This document shows positions 26,603 to 35,700 of a DNA stretch of 64,000 bases, piece by piece. Position 1 is the first letter of the stretch. Each line of letters starts with the position of its first letter. The DNA is taken from assembly GCF_036345015.1 (NCBI RefSeq), contig NZ_CP084098.1, forward strand, positions 3,733,326 through 3,797,325, given 5' to 3'. This stretch comes from Cyanobacterium sp. Dongsha4. Lineage in GTDB: Bacteria > Cyanobacteriota > Cyanobacteriia > Cyanobacteriales > Cyanobacteriaceae. Position numbers and translations under genes: made by a program. The notes under the pieces are model-generated. The model worked only from the letters and a program-made list of their open reading frames with translations. It was not told the origin of the DNA and made no database searches.

Positions 26603-28024
26603 ATGTCACCTAGCACAACTTTGATACCAGAAGTTGCACCTATGGCAATGGCAAAAGCACCAACTAGCTGTGGCTGTACTTCTACAACTCCTCAAAAAGT
26701 AGATCCCAAAATTCAAGAGCGTATTGAAAAACATCCTTGTTATAGCGAAGAAGCTCATCATCATTATGCACGGATGCACGTAGCAGTAGCACCAGCTTGT
26801 AATATTCAATGTAATTTCTGTAATCGCAAGTATGACTGTGCCAACGAAAGTCGCCCCGGAGTTGTGAGTGAATTACTTACTCCTGAAGAAGCCGCCCATA
26901 AAGTTTTGGTAATTGCCGGGAAAATACCACAAATGACAGTTTTAGGTATTGCAGGGCCGGGTGATCCTTTGGCGAATCCTCAGCAGACTTTCCGCACTTT
27001 TGGATTGGTGGCGGAAAAAGCACCTGATATTAAGTTGTGCTTATCGACTAACGGGTTAATGTTACCTAATTATGTTGATCAGATTAAAGAATTAAATATT
27101 GATCACGTCACCATTACTATTAATATGGTTGATCCCAAAATAGGAACTAAAATTTATCCTTGGGTACGTTATCAACGGAAACGCTGGACAGGAGAAGAAG
27201 CATCGCAATTACTCCATGAGCGTCAAATGGAAGGTTTACAAGCCTTACAAGAAGCAGATATTCTCTGCAAAGTTAACTCGGTAATGATACCCGGTATCAA
27301 TGATCAACATTTAGTGGAAGTTGATGAGGCTATTCGGGCTAGAGGTGCATTTTTACATAATATTATGCCCTTAATTTCTGCTCCTGAACATGGTACTTAT
27401 TTTGGCTTAAATGGACAAAGAGGGCCTACTCCTAAAGAGTTAAAAGCTTTACAGGATAGTTGTTCAGGCAACATGAAAATGATGCGTCACTGTCGTCAAT
27501 GTCGGGCTGATGCGGTGGGATTATTAGGAGAAGATCGATCGCAAGAGTTTACCAAAGATAAATTCTTAGAAATGACTCCTGAATATAACCTCGAAAAACG
27601 TCAAGAAGTTCATGCTCATATTAAAGAGGTTAAAGAGGCTCAACAATCAGCTAAAGCTGAGAGAATCGCTAAGAAAAAAGCTAGAGGGGAAAAAATCTTA
27701 ATCGCTGTGGCAACTAAAGGCGGTGGTATCGTTAATCAACATTTTGGACACGCTAAAGAGTTTCAAATCTTTGAGGTTGACGGTGTTGAGGCTAAATTTG
27801 TCGGACATCGCAAGATTGATCAATATTGTCAAACGGGTTACGGTGAGTCGGCAACTTTAGAAGGGATTATTTCTGCCATTCAAGATTGTAAAGCGGTATT
27901 AGCTTCTAAGATTGGTGATTGCCCTGAAGAAATGCTACTTAAAGCGGGTATTCAACCTGTACAGGGTTACGACACGATCGACTCTTTAGCTTTGAACTTC
28001 TATCAACAATTCAAGCAAGTATAA
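26603..28024 (+). CDS. nifB: Nitrogenase cofactor biosynthesis protein NifB
   Basis: This 473-residue radical SAM enzyme builds NifB-co, the Fe-S-carbide core of FeMo-cofactor. The cluster motif CNIQCNFC puts the ligands at C66, C70 and C73. A C-terminal NifX-like domain (about residues 365-473) starts with [24 protein letters not shown]. Length is that of the two-domain NifB. It begins the plus-strand nif arm. Only 19 bases separate it from nifS, leaving no room for the fdxN usually found there in cyanobacteria. Confidence 0.97.
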   Translation: MSPSTTLIPEVAPMAMAKAPTSCGCTSTTPQKVDPKIQERIEKHPCYSEEAHHHYARMHVAVAPACNIQCNFCNRKYDCANESRPGVVSELLTPEEAAHKVLVIAGKIPQMTVLGIAGPGDPLANPQQTFRTFGLVAEKAPDIKLCLSTNGLMLPNYVDQIKELNIDHVTITINMVDPKIGTKIYPWVRYQRKRWTGEEASQLLHERQMEGLQALQEADILCKVNSVMIPGINDQHLVEVDEAIRARGAFLHNIMPLISAPEHGTYFGLNGQRGPTPKELKALQDSCSGNMKMMRHCRQCRADAVGLLGEDRSQEFTKDKFLEMTPEYNLEKRQEVHAHIKEVKEAQQSAKAERIAKKKARGEKILIAVATKGGGIVNQHFGHAKEFQIFEVDGVEAKFVGHRKIDQYCQTGYGESATLEGIISAIQDCKAVLASKIGDCPEEMLLKAGIQPVQGYDTIDSLALNFYQQFKQV

Positions 28025-28043
28025 TCACGGGGGGATTAAAACC

Positions 28044-29246
28044 ATGAATGATTGTATCTATCTCGATAATAATGCTACCACGAAAATAGATGAAGATGTG
28101 TTGGCGGTAATGCTACCTTATCTTACTACCTATTATGGCAATCCTTCTAGTATGCACACTTTCGGTGGACAAATCGGACGGGCGGTGCGATCGGCAAGAG
28201 GTAAAGTAGCGGAATTATTAAATGCTGAAGAATCAGAAATCATCTTTACCAGTTGTGGCACTGAAGGGGATAATGCGGCTATTTTAGCGGCTCTCAAGGC
28301 TCAACCAAATAAAAAACATATTGTTACTACTGAGGTTGAGCATCCTGCCATTTTAAATCTCTGTCGCAAATTGGAAAAGGAAGGTTATACCGTTACTTAT
28401 CTTTCAGTTAACAATCAAGGGCAAATTGATTTTGATGAGTTGGAAGCATCGATGACAGGCAGTACAGCAGTAGTTTCGGTCATGTATGCAAACAATGAAA
28501 CAGGAGTTATTTTCCCCATCGAAAGAATTGGACAGATTGCTAAAGAATACGGTGCTTTATTCCATGTGGATGCAGTCCAAGCTGTGGGTAAAATTCCCCT
28601 CGACATGAAAAACAGTGCGATCGATATGTTAACTCTATCTGGGCATAAAATCCATGCACCCAAGGGAATTGGAGCTTTATATGTGCGCAAGGGAGTAAGA
28701 TTTCGTCCTTTATTAATCGGTGGACATCAAGAAAGAGGACGCAGAGGCGGTACTGAAAACGTTGTGGGTATTGTCGGCTTGGGTAAGGCCGCCGAGTTAG
28801 CTCAACAACATTTAGGCAATATTCAGGAAGAAAAACGCTTAAGAGACAAACTGGAACAAAGCATATTGGCAACGATTCCTAATACTGTGATTAATGGGGA
28901 TTATATCAATCGTTTACCTAACACCACTAATATCGGTTTTAAATATATTGAAGGCGAAGCCATTTTACTTTCTTTAGATAAATATGGTATTTGTGCTTCT
29001 TCTGGTTCTGCTTGTAGTTCTGGCTCTCTTGAACCTTCTCATGTGCTTAGAGCATTAGGATTACCTTACAGCGTTTTACATGGCTCAATTCGTTTCAGTT
29101 TATCTCGTTTCACCACTGAAGCAGAAATTGATCGAGTCTTGGAAATTTTACCATCAATCATCGATCGCCTCCGAGAACTTTCTCCCTTCAACAGCGACGA
29201 TGCTGATTGGCTCAAAGAGCAAGAACAAGCCTTATTAGCCAAATAA
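28044..29246 (+). CDS. nifS: Cysteine desulfurase NifS
   Basis: This 400-residue PLP enzyme releases sulfur from cysteine for nitrogenase Fe-S clusters. YLDNNATTKIDEDV opens the protein, LSGHKIHAPKGIG near residue 200 carries the PLP lysine, and SSGSACSSGSLEPSHVL near 320-335 carries the catalytic cysteine. It follows nifB directly and precedes nifU, its scaffold partner. Confidence 0.97.
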   Translation: MNDCIYLDNNATTKIDEDVLAVMLPYLTTYYGNPSSMHTFGGQIGRAVRSARGKVAELLNAEESEIIFTSCGTEGDNAAILAALKAQPNKKHIVTTEVEHPAILNLCRKLEKEGYTVTYLSVNNQGQIDFDELEASMTGSTAVVSVMYANNETGVIFPIERIGQIAKEYGALFHVDAVQAVGKIPLDMKNSAIDMLTLSGHKIHAPKGIGALYVRKGVRFRPLLIGGHQERGRRGGTENVVGIVGLGKAAELAQQHLGNIQEEKRLRDKLEQSILATIPNTVINGDYINRLPNTTNIGFKYIEGEAILLSLDKYGICASSGSACSSGSLEPSHVLRALGLPYSVLHGSIRFSLSRFTTEAEIDRVLEILPSIIDRLRELSPFNSDDADWLKEQEQALLAK

Positions 29247-29262
29247 CCAGAGTTTGGTTTTA

Positions 29263-29281
29263 AACAGGCAAGATGCCTGTT
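29263..29281. repeat. Perfect inverted repeat between nifS and nifU
   Basis: AACAGGCA and TGCCTGTT flank a three-base loop. The GGCAAGATGCCTG palindrome resembles small dispersed hairpins found in cyanobacterial spacers. It may affect message processing. No T-run follows. Confidence 0.55.
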
Positions 29282-29336
29282 CTACGGAACTCATAACTAT
29301 TAATTATTCATTATTCATTATTAACTATTAATTGCT

Positions 29337-30245
29337 ATGTGGGACTATACAGATCAAGTAATGGAACACTTCTACAACCCTCGTAATCAAGGCAAGATTA
29401 CCGACAAGGAGGCAGGAGAAGAAATTGTGACAGGGCAAGTGGGCAGTATTGCTTGTGGCGATGCTCTTAAGTTACATCTCAAAATCGACGAAGCCACCCA
29501 AACGATCAAAGATGCAAGATTTCAAACTTTTGGTTGTGCAAGTGCGATCGCATCTTCGTCGGCTTTAACGGAATTGTTGAAAGGCAAAAAAGTGAATGAT
29601 GCTTTGCTAATCACAAATAAAGAAATTGCTCAATCTCTTGGGGGATTACCAGAGGAAAAAATGCACTGCTCCGTCATGGGGCAGGAGGCTTTAGAGGCCG
29701 CTATTTACAAATATAAAGGTATCACCATTGAGGAACACGAAGAAGATGAAGGAAAACTTATTTGCCGATGTTTCGGTACTACCGATAGCAAGATTAGGAG
29801 AATTATTAGAGAAAATAATCTCACTACTGCGGAACAAGTTACAAACTATGTTAAAGCTGGTGGAGGATGCAGTTCATGCTTACCAGATATTGACGATTTG
29901 CTCCTCGAACTTGCCACAGAAAAGGAAACCTTGGCGATGGCAACAGAAATTGGAAGAGACGATGATTTGTCACCACAATCACCAACAGCCACTCAAGCCA
30001 CAAAACCTCTAACTAATCTGCAAAAAATTACTTTAATTCAACGAGTAATTGAAGACGAAATTAAACCGATTTTAGCTGAAGACGGCGGAGATATGGAGTT
30101 ATTCGACTTAGAAGGCGATGTAGTTAAAGTTATTCTCAAAGGTGCTTGTCAAGGCTGTGCTTCTTCTCTTGCTACTCTCAAAATGGCCATCGAAGCTACT
30201 CTGCGCGATCGAGTTTTAGGTTCTCTCATCGTTGAAGCTGTTTAA
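29337..30245 (+). CDS. nifU: Fe-S cluster scaffold NifU
   Basis: This 302-residue three-domain scaffold has an IscU-like N-terminal domain (1-125, with GSIACGD and FGCASAIASSSALTE), a central [2Fe-2S] domain (about 137-180, CRCFG and AGGGCSSC) and a C-terminal Nfu domain (about 220-302, GACQGCASS). It receives sulfur from NifS and passes clusters to NifH and NifB. All cluster cysteines expected for the family are visible. Confidence 0.97.
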   Translation: MWDYTDQVMEHFYNPRNQGKITDKEAGEEIVTGQVGSIACGDALKLHLKIDEATQTIKDARFQTFGCASAIASSSALTELLKGKKVNDALLITNKEIAQSLGGLPEEKMHCSVMGQEALEAAIYKYKGITIEEHEEDEGKLICRCFGTTDSKIRRIIRENNLTTAEQVTNYVKAGGGCSSCLPDIDDLLLELATEKETLAMATEIGRDDDLSPQSPTATQATKPLTNLQKITLIQRVIEDEIKPILAEDGGDMELFDLEGDVVKVILKGACQGCASSLATLKMAIEATLRDRVLGSLIVEAV

Positions 30246-31445
<1,200 letters not shown>

Positions 31446-31499
31446 TTCTTTGATCCCCCCTCTTAATAATGAATCAATTCAATTATTAGAAAAAAGTCT

Positions 31500-31521
31500 C
31501 CCCTCGCCTGTGCGAGAGGGG
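31500..31521. repeat. GC-rich stem-loop between nifH and nifD
   Basis: CCCCTCGC pairs with GCGAGAGGGG, with a two-base bulge and a short loop, in an otherwise AT-rich spacer, and is followed by TTGGGGGATGAGGG. It could stabilise the upstream nifH message or be a copy of a dispersed palindrome. No T-run follows. Confidence 0.55.
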
Positions 31522-31606
31522 TTGGGGGATGAGGGCGAAAAATTTTGGGCAAAGTGCGAAGAATCTCCCTCTCATCATTAATACTATCAACACATGGGAA
31601 AAAATT

Positions 31607-33055
31607 ATGACCACTGTAGAAGAGAAAAAAGATCTAATAAAAGAGGTGCTGGAGGCTTATCCAGAAAAAGCCGCAAAAAGACGGGCAAAACATCTCAATG
31701 TTCAAGAAGAAAGTAAATCAGATTGTGGGGTACAATCCAATAAAAAATCTGTACCAGGTGTCATGACTACTCGTGGTTGTGCCTATGCAGGAGCGAAAGG
31801 TGTTGTCTGGGGACCTGTTAAAGATATGGTTCACCTCAGTCACGGGCCTGTCGGTTGTGGGTACTACTCTTGGTCTGGTCGCCGTAACTACTATATAGGA
31901 ACGACGGGAGTTGACACCTTTGGTACAATGCAATTTACCTCCGATTTCCAAGAAAGAGATATTGTTTTCGGTGGTGACAAAAAATTAGCTAAGTTGATTG
32001 ACGAGTTAGAAGTACTTTTCCCCCTCAGCAAAGGAACTACGATCGAATCTGAGTGTCCTATTGGCTTAATTGGGGATGATATTGAAGCAGTGGCTCGTAA
32101 AAAAGCAAAAGAAACAGGAAAGCCCGTTATTCCCGTTCGTTGTGAAGGATTTAGAGGAGTATCCCAATCTTTAGGACACCATATCGCTAATGATACTGTG
32201 AGAGATTGGGTTTTACCGAAAGCGGACGAGTATCGTCAATTACCCGAAGGATTTGAATCTAGTCCTTATGATGTCAATATTATTGGTGACTATAACATCG
32301 GTGGTGATGCTTGGCCTAGTCGTAGATTATTAGAGGCGATCGGACTTAGAGTAATTTGTCAATTTTCTGGAGATGGTACATTTAACGAAGTGGTAATGAC
32401 TCCTCTCGCTAAATTAAACCTCATCCACTGCTATCGCTCCATGAACTACATTTGCCGTTACATGGAAGAAAAATACGAAATTCCTTGGTTAGAGTATAAC
32501 TTCTTTGGACCTACTCAAATTGCTAAATCTCTGCGTAAAATTGCCGCTCAATTTGATGAAACTATCCAAGAAAAAGCGGAACAAGTAATTGCTGAACATG
32601 AAGCAGAAATGAAAGCTATTACTGACAAATATCGTCCTCGTCTCGAAGGTAAAAAAGTAATGATGATGGTTGGTGGTTTACGCCCCCGTCATGTTATCCC
32701 TGCTTTTGATGATTTAGGAATGGATGTTATTGGCACGGGCTATGAATTTGGTCACGGTGATGACTATAAACGTACAGCCGATTATACCAAAGACGGTACG
32801 ATCATTTACGACGACATCAGTGGTTATGAATTTGAGGAATTTGCCAAACAATTAAAACCAGACTTAATTGCCGCAGGTATTAAAGAAAAATACGTTTTCC
32901 AGAAAATGGCATTACCTTTCCGTCAAATGCACTCTTGGGATTATTCTGGTCCTTATCATGGTTACGAAGGCTTTGCAGTATTCGCTCGTGATATGGATTT
33001 AGCCATTAACAACCCCACTTGGAGTTTAATCAACAATCCTTGGGAAACCAAATAA
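31607..33055 (+). CDS. nifD: Nitrogenase molybdenum-iron protein alpha chain NifD
   Basis: This 482-residue protein is the alpha subunit of dinitrogenase, holding FeMo-cofactor and sharing the P-cluster with Nif[18 protein letters not shown] is a P-cluster region, [18 protein letters not shown] carries the cofactor cysteine, and [12 protein letters not shown] carries the cofactor histidine. The open frame extends upstream to 31529, but the ATG at 31607 gives the conserved [20 protein letters not shown] start. The gene is intact, with no excision element. Confidence 0.98.
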   Translation: MTTVEEKKDLIKEVLEAYPEKAAKRRAKHLNVQEESKSDCGVQSNKKSVPGVMTTRGCAYAGAKGVVWGPVKDMVHLSHGPVGCGYYSWSGRRNYYIGTTGVDTFGTMQFTSDFQERDIVFGGDKKLAKLIDELEVLFPLSKGTTIESECPIGLIGDDIEAVARKKAKETGKPVIPVRCEGFRGVSQSLGHHIANDTVRDWVLPKADEYRQLPEGFESSPYDVNIIGDYNIGGDAWPSRRLLEAIGLRVICQFSGDGTFNEVVMTPLAKLNLIHCYRSMNYICRYMEEKYEIPWLEYNFFGPTQIAKSLRKIAAQFDETIQEKAEQVIAEHEAEMKAITDKYRPRLEGKKVMMMVGGLRPRHVIPAFDDLGMDVIGTGYEFGHGDDYKRTADYTKDGTIIYDDISGYEFEEFAKQLKPDLIAAGIKEKYVFQKMALPFRQMHSWDYSGPYHGYEGFAVFARDMDLAINNPTWSLINNPWETK

Positions 33056-33058
33056 CCG

Positions 33059-33266
33059 TAACCTGAGTTCGGAGTTCGGAGTTCGGAGTTCGGAGTTCGG
33101 AGTTAAACTTGGCAAATATTGAGTTGAAACTATTTAAAATTGATTTTTCGACCTTATTTACTAATTTTAATGGTTGTTTTACTCATTTTTAAACTCTGTC
33201 TTCCCATACTTATTCCATGCCTCCCCACCTTAACTTTTACCATTTTTCTTATATCGAACTCAGGTA
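33059..33266. mobile_element. MITE-like inverted-repeat element between nifD and nifK
   Basis: TAACCTGAGTTCG at the left end (33059-33071) is matched inverted by CGAACTCAGGTA at the right end (33255-33266). Inside lie about five copies of the heptamer GGAGTTC (33065-33104) and AT-rich sequence with no supported gene. The element lengthens the nifD-nifK spacer to 294 bases. No target duplication is clear. Related ends occur at 45047 and 47213. Confidence 0.5.
33065..33104. repeat. Heptamer tandem repeat (GGAGTTC)
   Basis: About five and a half head-to-tail copies of GGAGTTC sit at the left end of the nifD-nifK spacer element. Heptamer STRRs are common in cyanobacterial spacers and vary in copy number between strains. 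Confidence 0.85.
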
Positions 33267-33349
33267 ACTGTAGGGTGGGCAATGCCCACCGCTCTCTCCA
33301 TCAAACAAATAAAACCATTCCCATTCATCTCAAACAAAGGTAAAGTATC

Positions 33350-34918
33350 ATGACTCAAGAAAATACTAACAATCTCAATACCTCCAATGTAGCAGAGGCA
33401 AAAGTTCAAGATCACTTTGATTTATTTCATACCGATACCTATCAAGAATTATTTGAATACAAACGTCAATTTGAAGGTGCGCATAGTCCCGAAGAAGTTG
33501 CAAGAATTGCTGAATGGACTAAAACTTGGGATTATCGTGAGAAAAACTTTGCCCGTGAAGCATTAACCATTAACCCTGCTAAAGCCTGTCAACCTTTAGG
33601 CTCTTTATTTGTTGCCGCAGGTTTTGAAGGCACGTTACCTTACTCTCATGGTTCACAAGGTTGCGTTGCTTATTTCCGTAGTCACTTAACCCGTAATTTC
33701 AAAGAGCCTTTCCAAGCAGTTTCTTCTTCCATGACTGAAGATGCGGCAGTATTTGGCGGTTTGAAAAACATGATTGATGGTTTAGCAAATTCCTATCAAC
33801 TCTATAAACCCAAAATGATCGCCCTTTGTACTACTTGTATGGCTGAGGTAATTGGTGATGACTTAGGGGCATTTATTCAAACTTCTAAACAGGAAGGCTC
33901 TATTCCTGAAGATTTCCCAGTACCTTATGCTCATACTCCTAGCTTTGTGGGTTCTCACATCACAGGCTATGACAATATGCTTAAAGGGATTTTGGAATGT
34001 TTAAGCGAAGGTAAAAAACAGGAAACTACCAACGGGAAGTATAACTTTAACTTAGGTTTTGATCCTTATGTAGGCAATATTCGTGAGTTAAAACGCATCT
34101 TAAATTTATTTGATCTCGACTATACTATCCTTTCTGATAATTCCGATACTTTTGATGCTCCTAACACTGGTGAGTTTCAAATGTATAATGGTTTGACCAC
34201 TTTAGAAGAAGCAGGAGATTCAATCAACGCTGAGGGTACTTTCTTCTTCCAAAAATACACCACTCCTAAAACTCAAGAATACATCGGTAAAGAGTGGGGG
34301 CAACAAACCTTTAATTTCCGTCCTTTTGGTATTCGTGGCACTGATGAGTTTATTACTAAGTTATCGGAAATCACTGGTAAACCTGTACCTCAAGAATTGA
34401 TCGATGAAAGAGGAAGGGCGGTGGATGCTATGAATGATTCTCAAGCGTGGATTCATGGTAAACGGGTCGCTTTATATGGTGATCCTGATCATGTGTTTGG
34501 TTTAGTTAATTTCTTACTTGAATTAGGTGCTGAACCTGTACATATCGTAGTTACTAACTCTAATCCTGAATTTGAAAAAGAGTTACAAGCTGTTTTGTCT
34601 GCTAGTCCTTACGGTAAAGATGCAACTATTTGGGGCAAAAAAGACCTTTGGCACTTACGCAGTTTGATGTTTACTGAGCCTGTTGATCTTTTAATTGGTA
34701 ACTCCTACGGTAAATATCTCTGGCGTGATACTAAAACTCCTTTAGTTCGCATTGGTTATCCTATTTTCGATCGCCATCATTTACACCGTTATGAAACTCT
34801 TGGTTATCGTGGCACTTTGAATCTACATAACTGGATTATCAATACTATCCTTGATGAGCTCGATCGCAATACTATTATCCCTGCGAAAACTGATATTTCC
34901 TTCGATTTAATCCGTTAA
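33350..34918 (+). CDS. nifK: Nitrogenase molybdenum-iron protein beta chain NifK
   Basis: This 522-residue protein is the beta subunit of dinitrogenase. NPAKACQPLGSLFVAAGFEGTLPYSHGSQGCVAYFRSHL carries P-cluster cysteines and the conserved HGSQGC block, and STTCMAEVIGDD-like LCTTCMAEVIGDDL is present. Length is normal. It starts 294 bases after nifD because of the repeat element, with AAAGGTAAAGT before the ATG. Confidence 0.98.
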   Translation: MTQENTNNLNTSNVAEAKVQDHFDLFHTDTYQELFEYKRQFEGAHSPEEVARIAEWTKTWDYREKNFAREALTINPAKACQPLGSLFVAAGFEGTLPYSHGSQGCVAYFRSHLTRNFKEPFQAVSSSMTEDAAVFGGLKNMIDGLANSYQLYKPKMIALCTTCMAEVIGDDLGAFIQTSKQEGSIPEDFPVPYAHTPSFVGSHITGYDNMLKGILECLSEGKKQETTNGKYNFNLGFDPYVGNIRELKRILNLFDLDYTILSDNSDTFDAPNTGEFQMYNGLTTLEEAGDSINAEGTFFFQKYTTPKTQEYIGKEWGQQTFNFRPFGIRGTDEFITKLSEITGKPVPQELIDERGRAVDAMNDSQAWIHGKRVALYGDPDHVFGLVNFLLELGAEPVHIVVTNSNPEFEKELQAVLSASPYGKDATIWGKKDLWHLRSLMFTEPVDLLIGNSYGKYLWRDTKTPLVRIGYPIFDRHHLHRYETLGYRGTLNLHNWIINTILDELDRNTIIPAKTDISFDLIR

Positions 34919-34963
34919 TTTAACCCCCTAGCCTCTTTAATAAGGCATTCTGCTCCCCCCTAG

Positions 34964-34982
34964 CCCCCCTTAATAAGGGGGG
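34964..34982. repeat. CCCCCCTT/AAGGGGGG palindrome after nifK
   Basis: An eight-base perfect stem around AAT lies 45 bases after the nifK stop. The next 60 bases continue with GGAGGATTTAGGGGGATC, also seen near 40623 and 42411, so it belongs to a dispersed spacer repeat. It could weaken readthrough from nifHDK into nifZ; no T-run follows. Confidence 0.6.
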
Positions 34983-35091
34983 AATGTATGGGAAAAATAT
35001 GAGGGAAAGTCCCGCTTACGAAGGAGGATTTAGGGGGATCTCTTGAGGGATCTAAAATTTATCAAACAATCTCTAGGTTAAAGGGAGAATT

Positions 35092-35355
35092 ATGAAACTA
35101 GGTGAAATAGAACTCGATCGAGAACCTGCTTTCGAGCTTGAATCAAAAGTTAGAGTTACCAAAAAAATCCGCAATGATGGCACTTTCCCCGGTAAGCAAT
35201 TAGGCGAAGTTTTAGCCAAGAAAGGAGATGAAGGTTATGTTATTTCCATTGGTACATATCTGCAAACGGCTTATATCTATTCTGTTCATTTTTTAGAAGC
35301 TGGAACGGTTGTCGGTTGTTTAGGGAAAGAGCTTGAACTAATTACCGAAAATTAA
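35092..35355 (+). CDS. nifZ: NifZ protein
   Basis: This 87-residue protein matches the NifZ family in length and motifs: FELESKVRVTKKIRNDGTFPG and KGDEGYVISIGTYLQTAYIYSVHF. NifZ helps P-cluster maturation on the MoFe protein. Its position between nifK and nifEN fits late MoFe assembly. AAAGGGAG stands before the ATG. Confidence 0.92.
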   Translation: MKLGEIELDREPAFELESKVRVTKKIRNDGTFPGKQLGEVLAKKGDEGYVISIGTYLQTAYIYSVHFLEAGTVVGCLGKELELITEN

Positions 35356-35360
35356 AAATT

Positions 35361-35654
35361 ATGTTTACCTATACTCAAAATCATCTAAATTCTAGCATTC
35401 GTCATTCTAAATTCCATTTAGATCTTCTTTTTCCTATTCGTCAATGGTTAGATGCGATCGAAGTTAAGGAAATCAAACTGGCTCGGTTTATCTGTCGATT
35501 AATTCCTGCTAGTTGTCCTTTTGAGCGTAGTGTCAAACTCTGGAAATTGACTTTACATATTCCCCCATTATGTAAACTTAATCCTCTTTATAACGAATTT
35601 GTGGGTTTAAGATTTCGCGCTTTGTCTTATTTGGGCGAAAACGAAAAACTGTAG
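35361..35654 (+). CDS. Mo-dependent nitrogenase C-terminal domain-like protein
   Basis: This 97-residue protein fits the small cyanobacterial family named for the Mo-dependent nitrogenase C-terminus (Mo-nitro_C): LLFPIRQWLDAIEVKEIKLARFICRLIPASCPFER and IPPLCKLNPLYNEFVGLRFRALSYL. Its function is unknown. It starts 5 bases after nifZ and 46 before nifEN, so it is part of the operon. Confidence 0.82.
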   Translation: MFTYTQNHLNSSIRHSKFHLDLLFPIRQWLDAIEVKEIKLARFICRLIPASCPFERSVKLWKLTLHIPPLCKLNPLYNEFVGLRFRALSYLGENEKL

Positions 35655-35700
35655 GTTGGGTTAAACAAAGTAAAACTCTACATTAAAGGATGAAGAAGCA

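Noticed and set aside
31607-33055. Possible excision element in nifD, as in heterocyst formers
   Set aside because: The nifD frame is complete and uninterrupted, with all conserved cofactor regions in order.
33065-33104. GGAGTTC repeats as a CRISPR-like array
   Set aside because: The copies are adjacent heptamers without spacers, and no cas gene is in the window; no CRISPR array was seen anywhere.
33140-33343. 67-residue plus-strand open frame between nifD and nifK
   Set aside because: It lies within and beyond the repeat element, has no ribosome-binding site and no protein-like conservation pattern; the text is AT-rich repeat.
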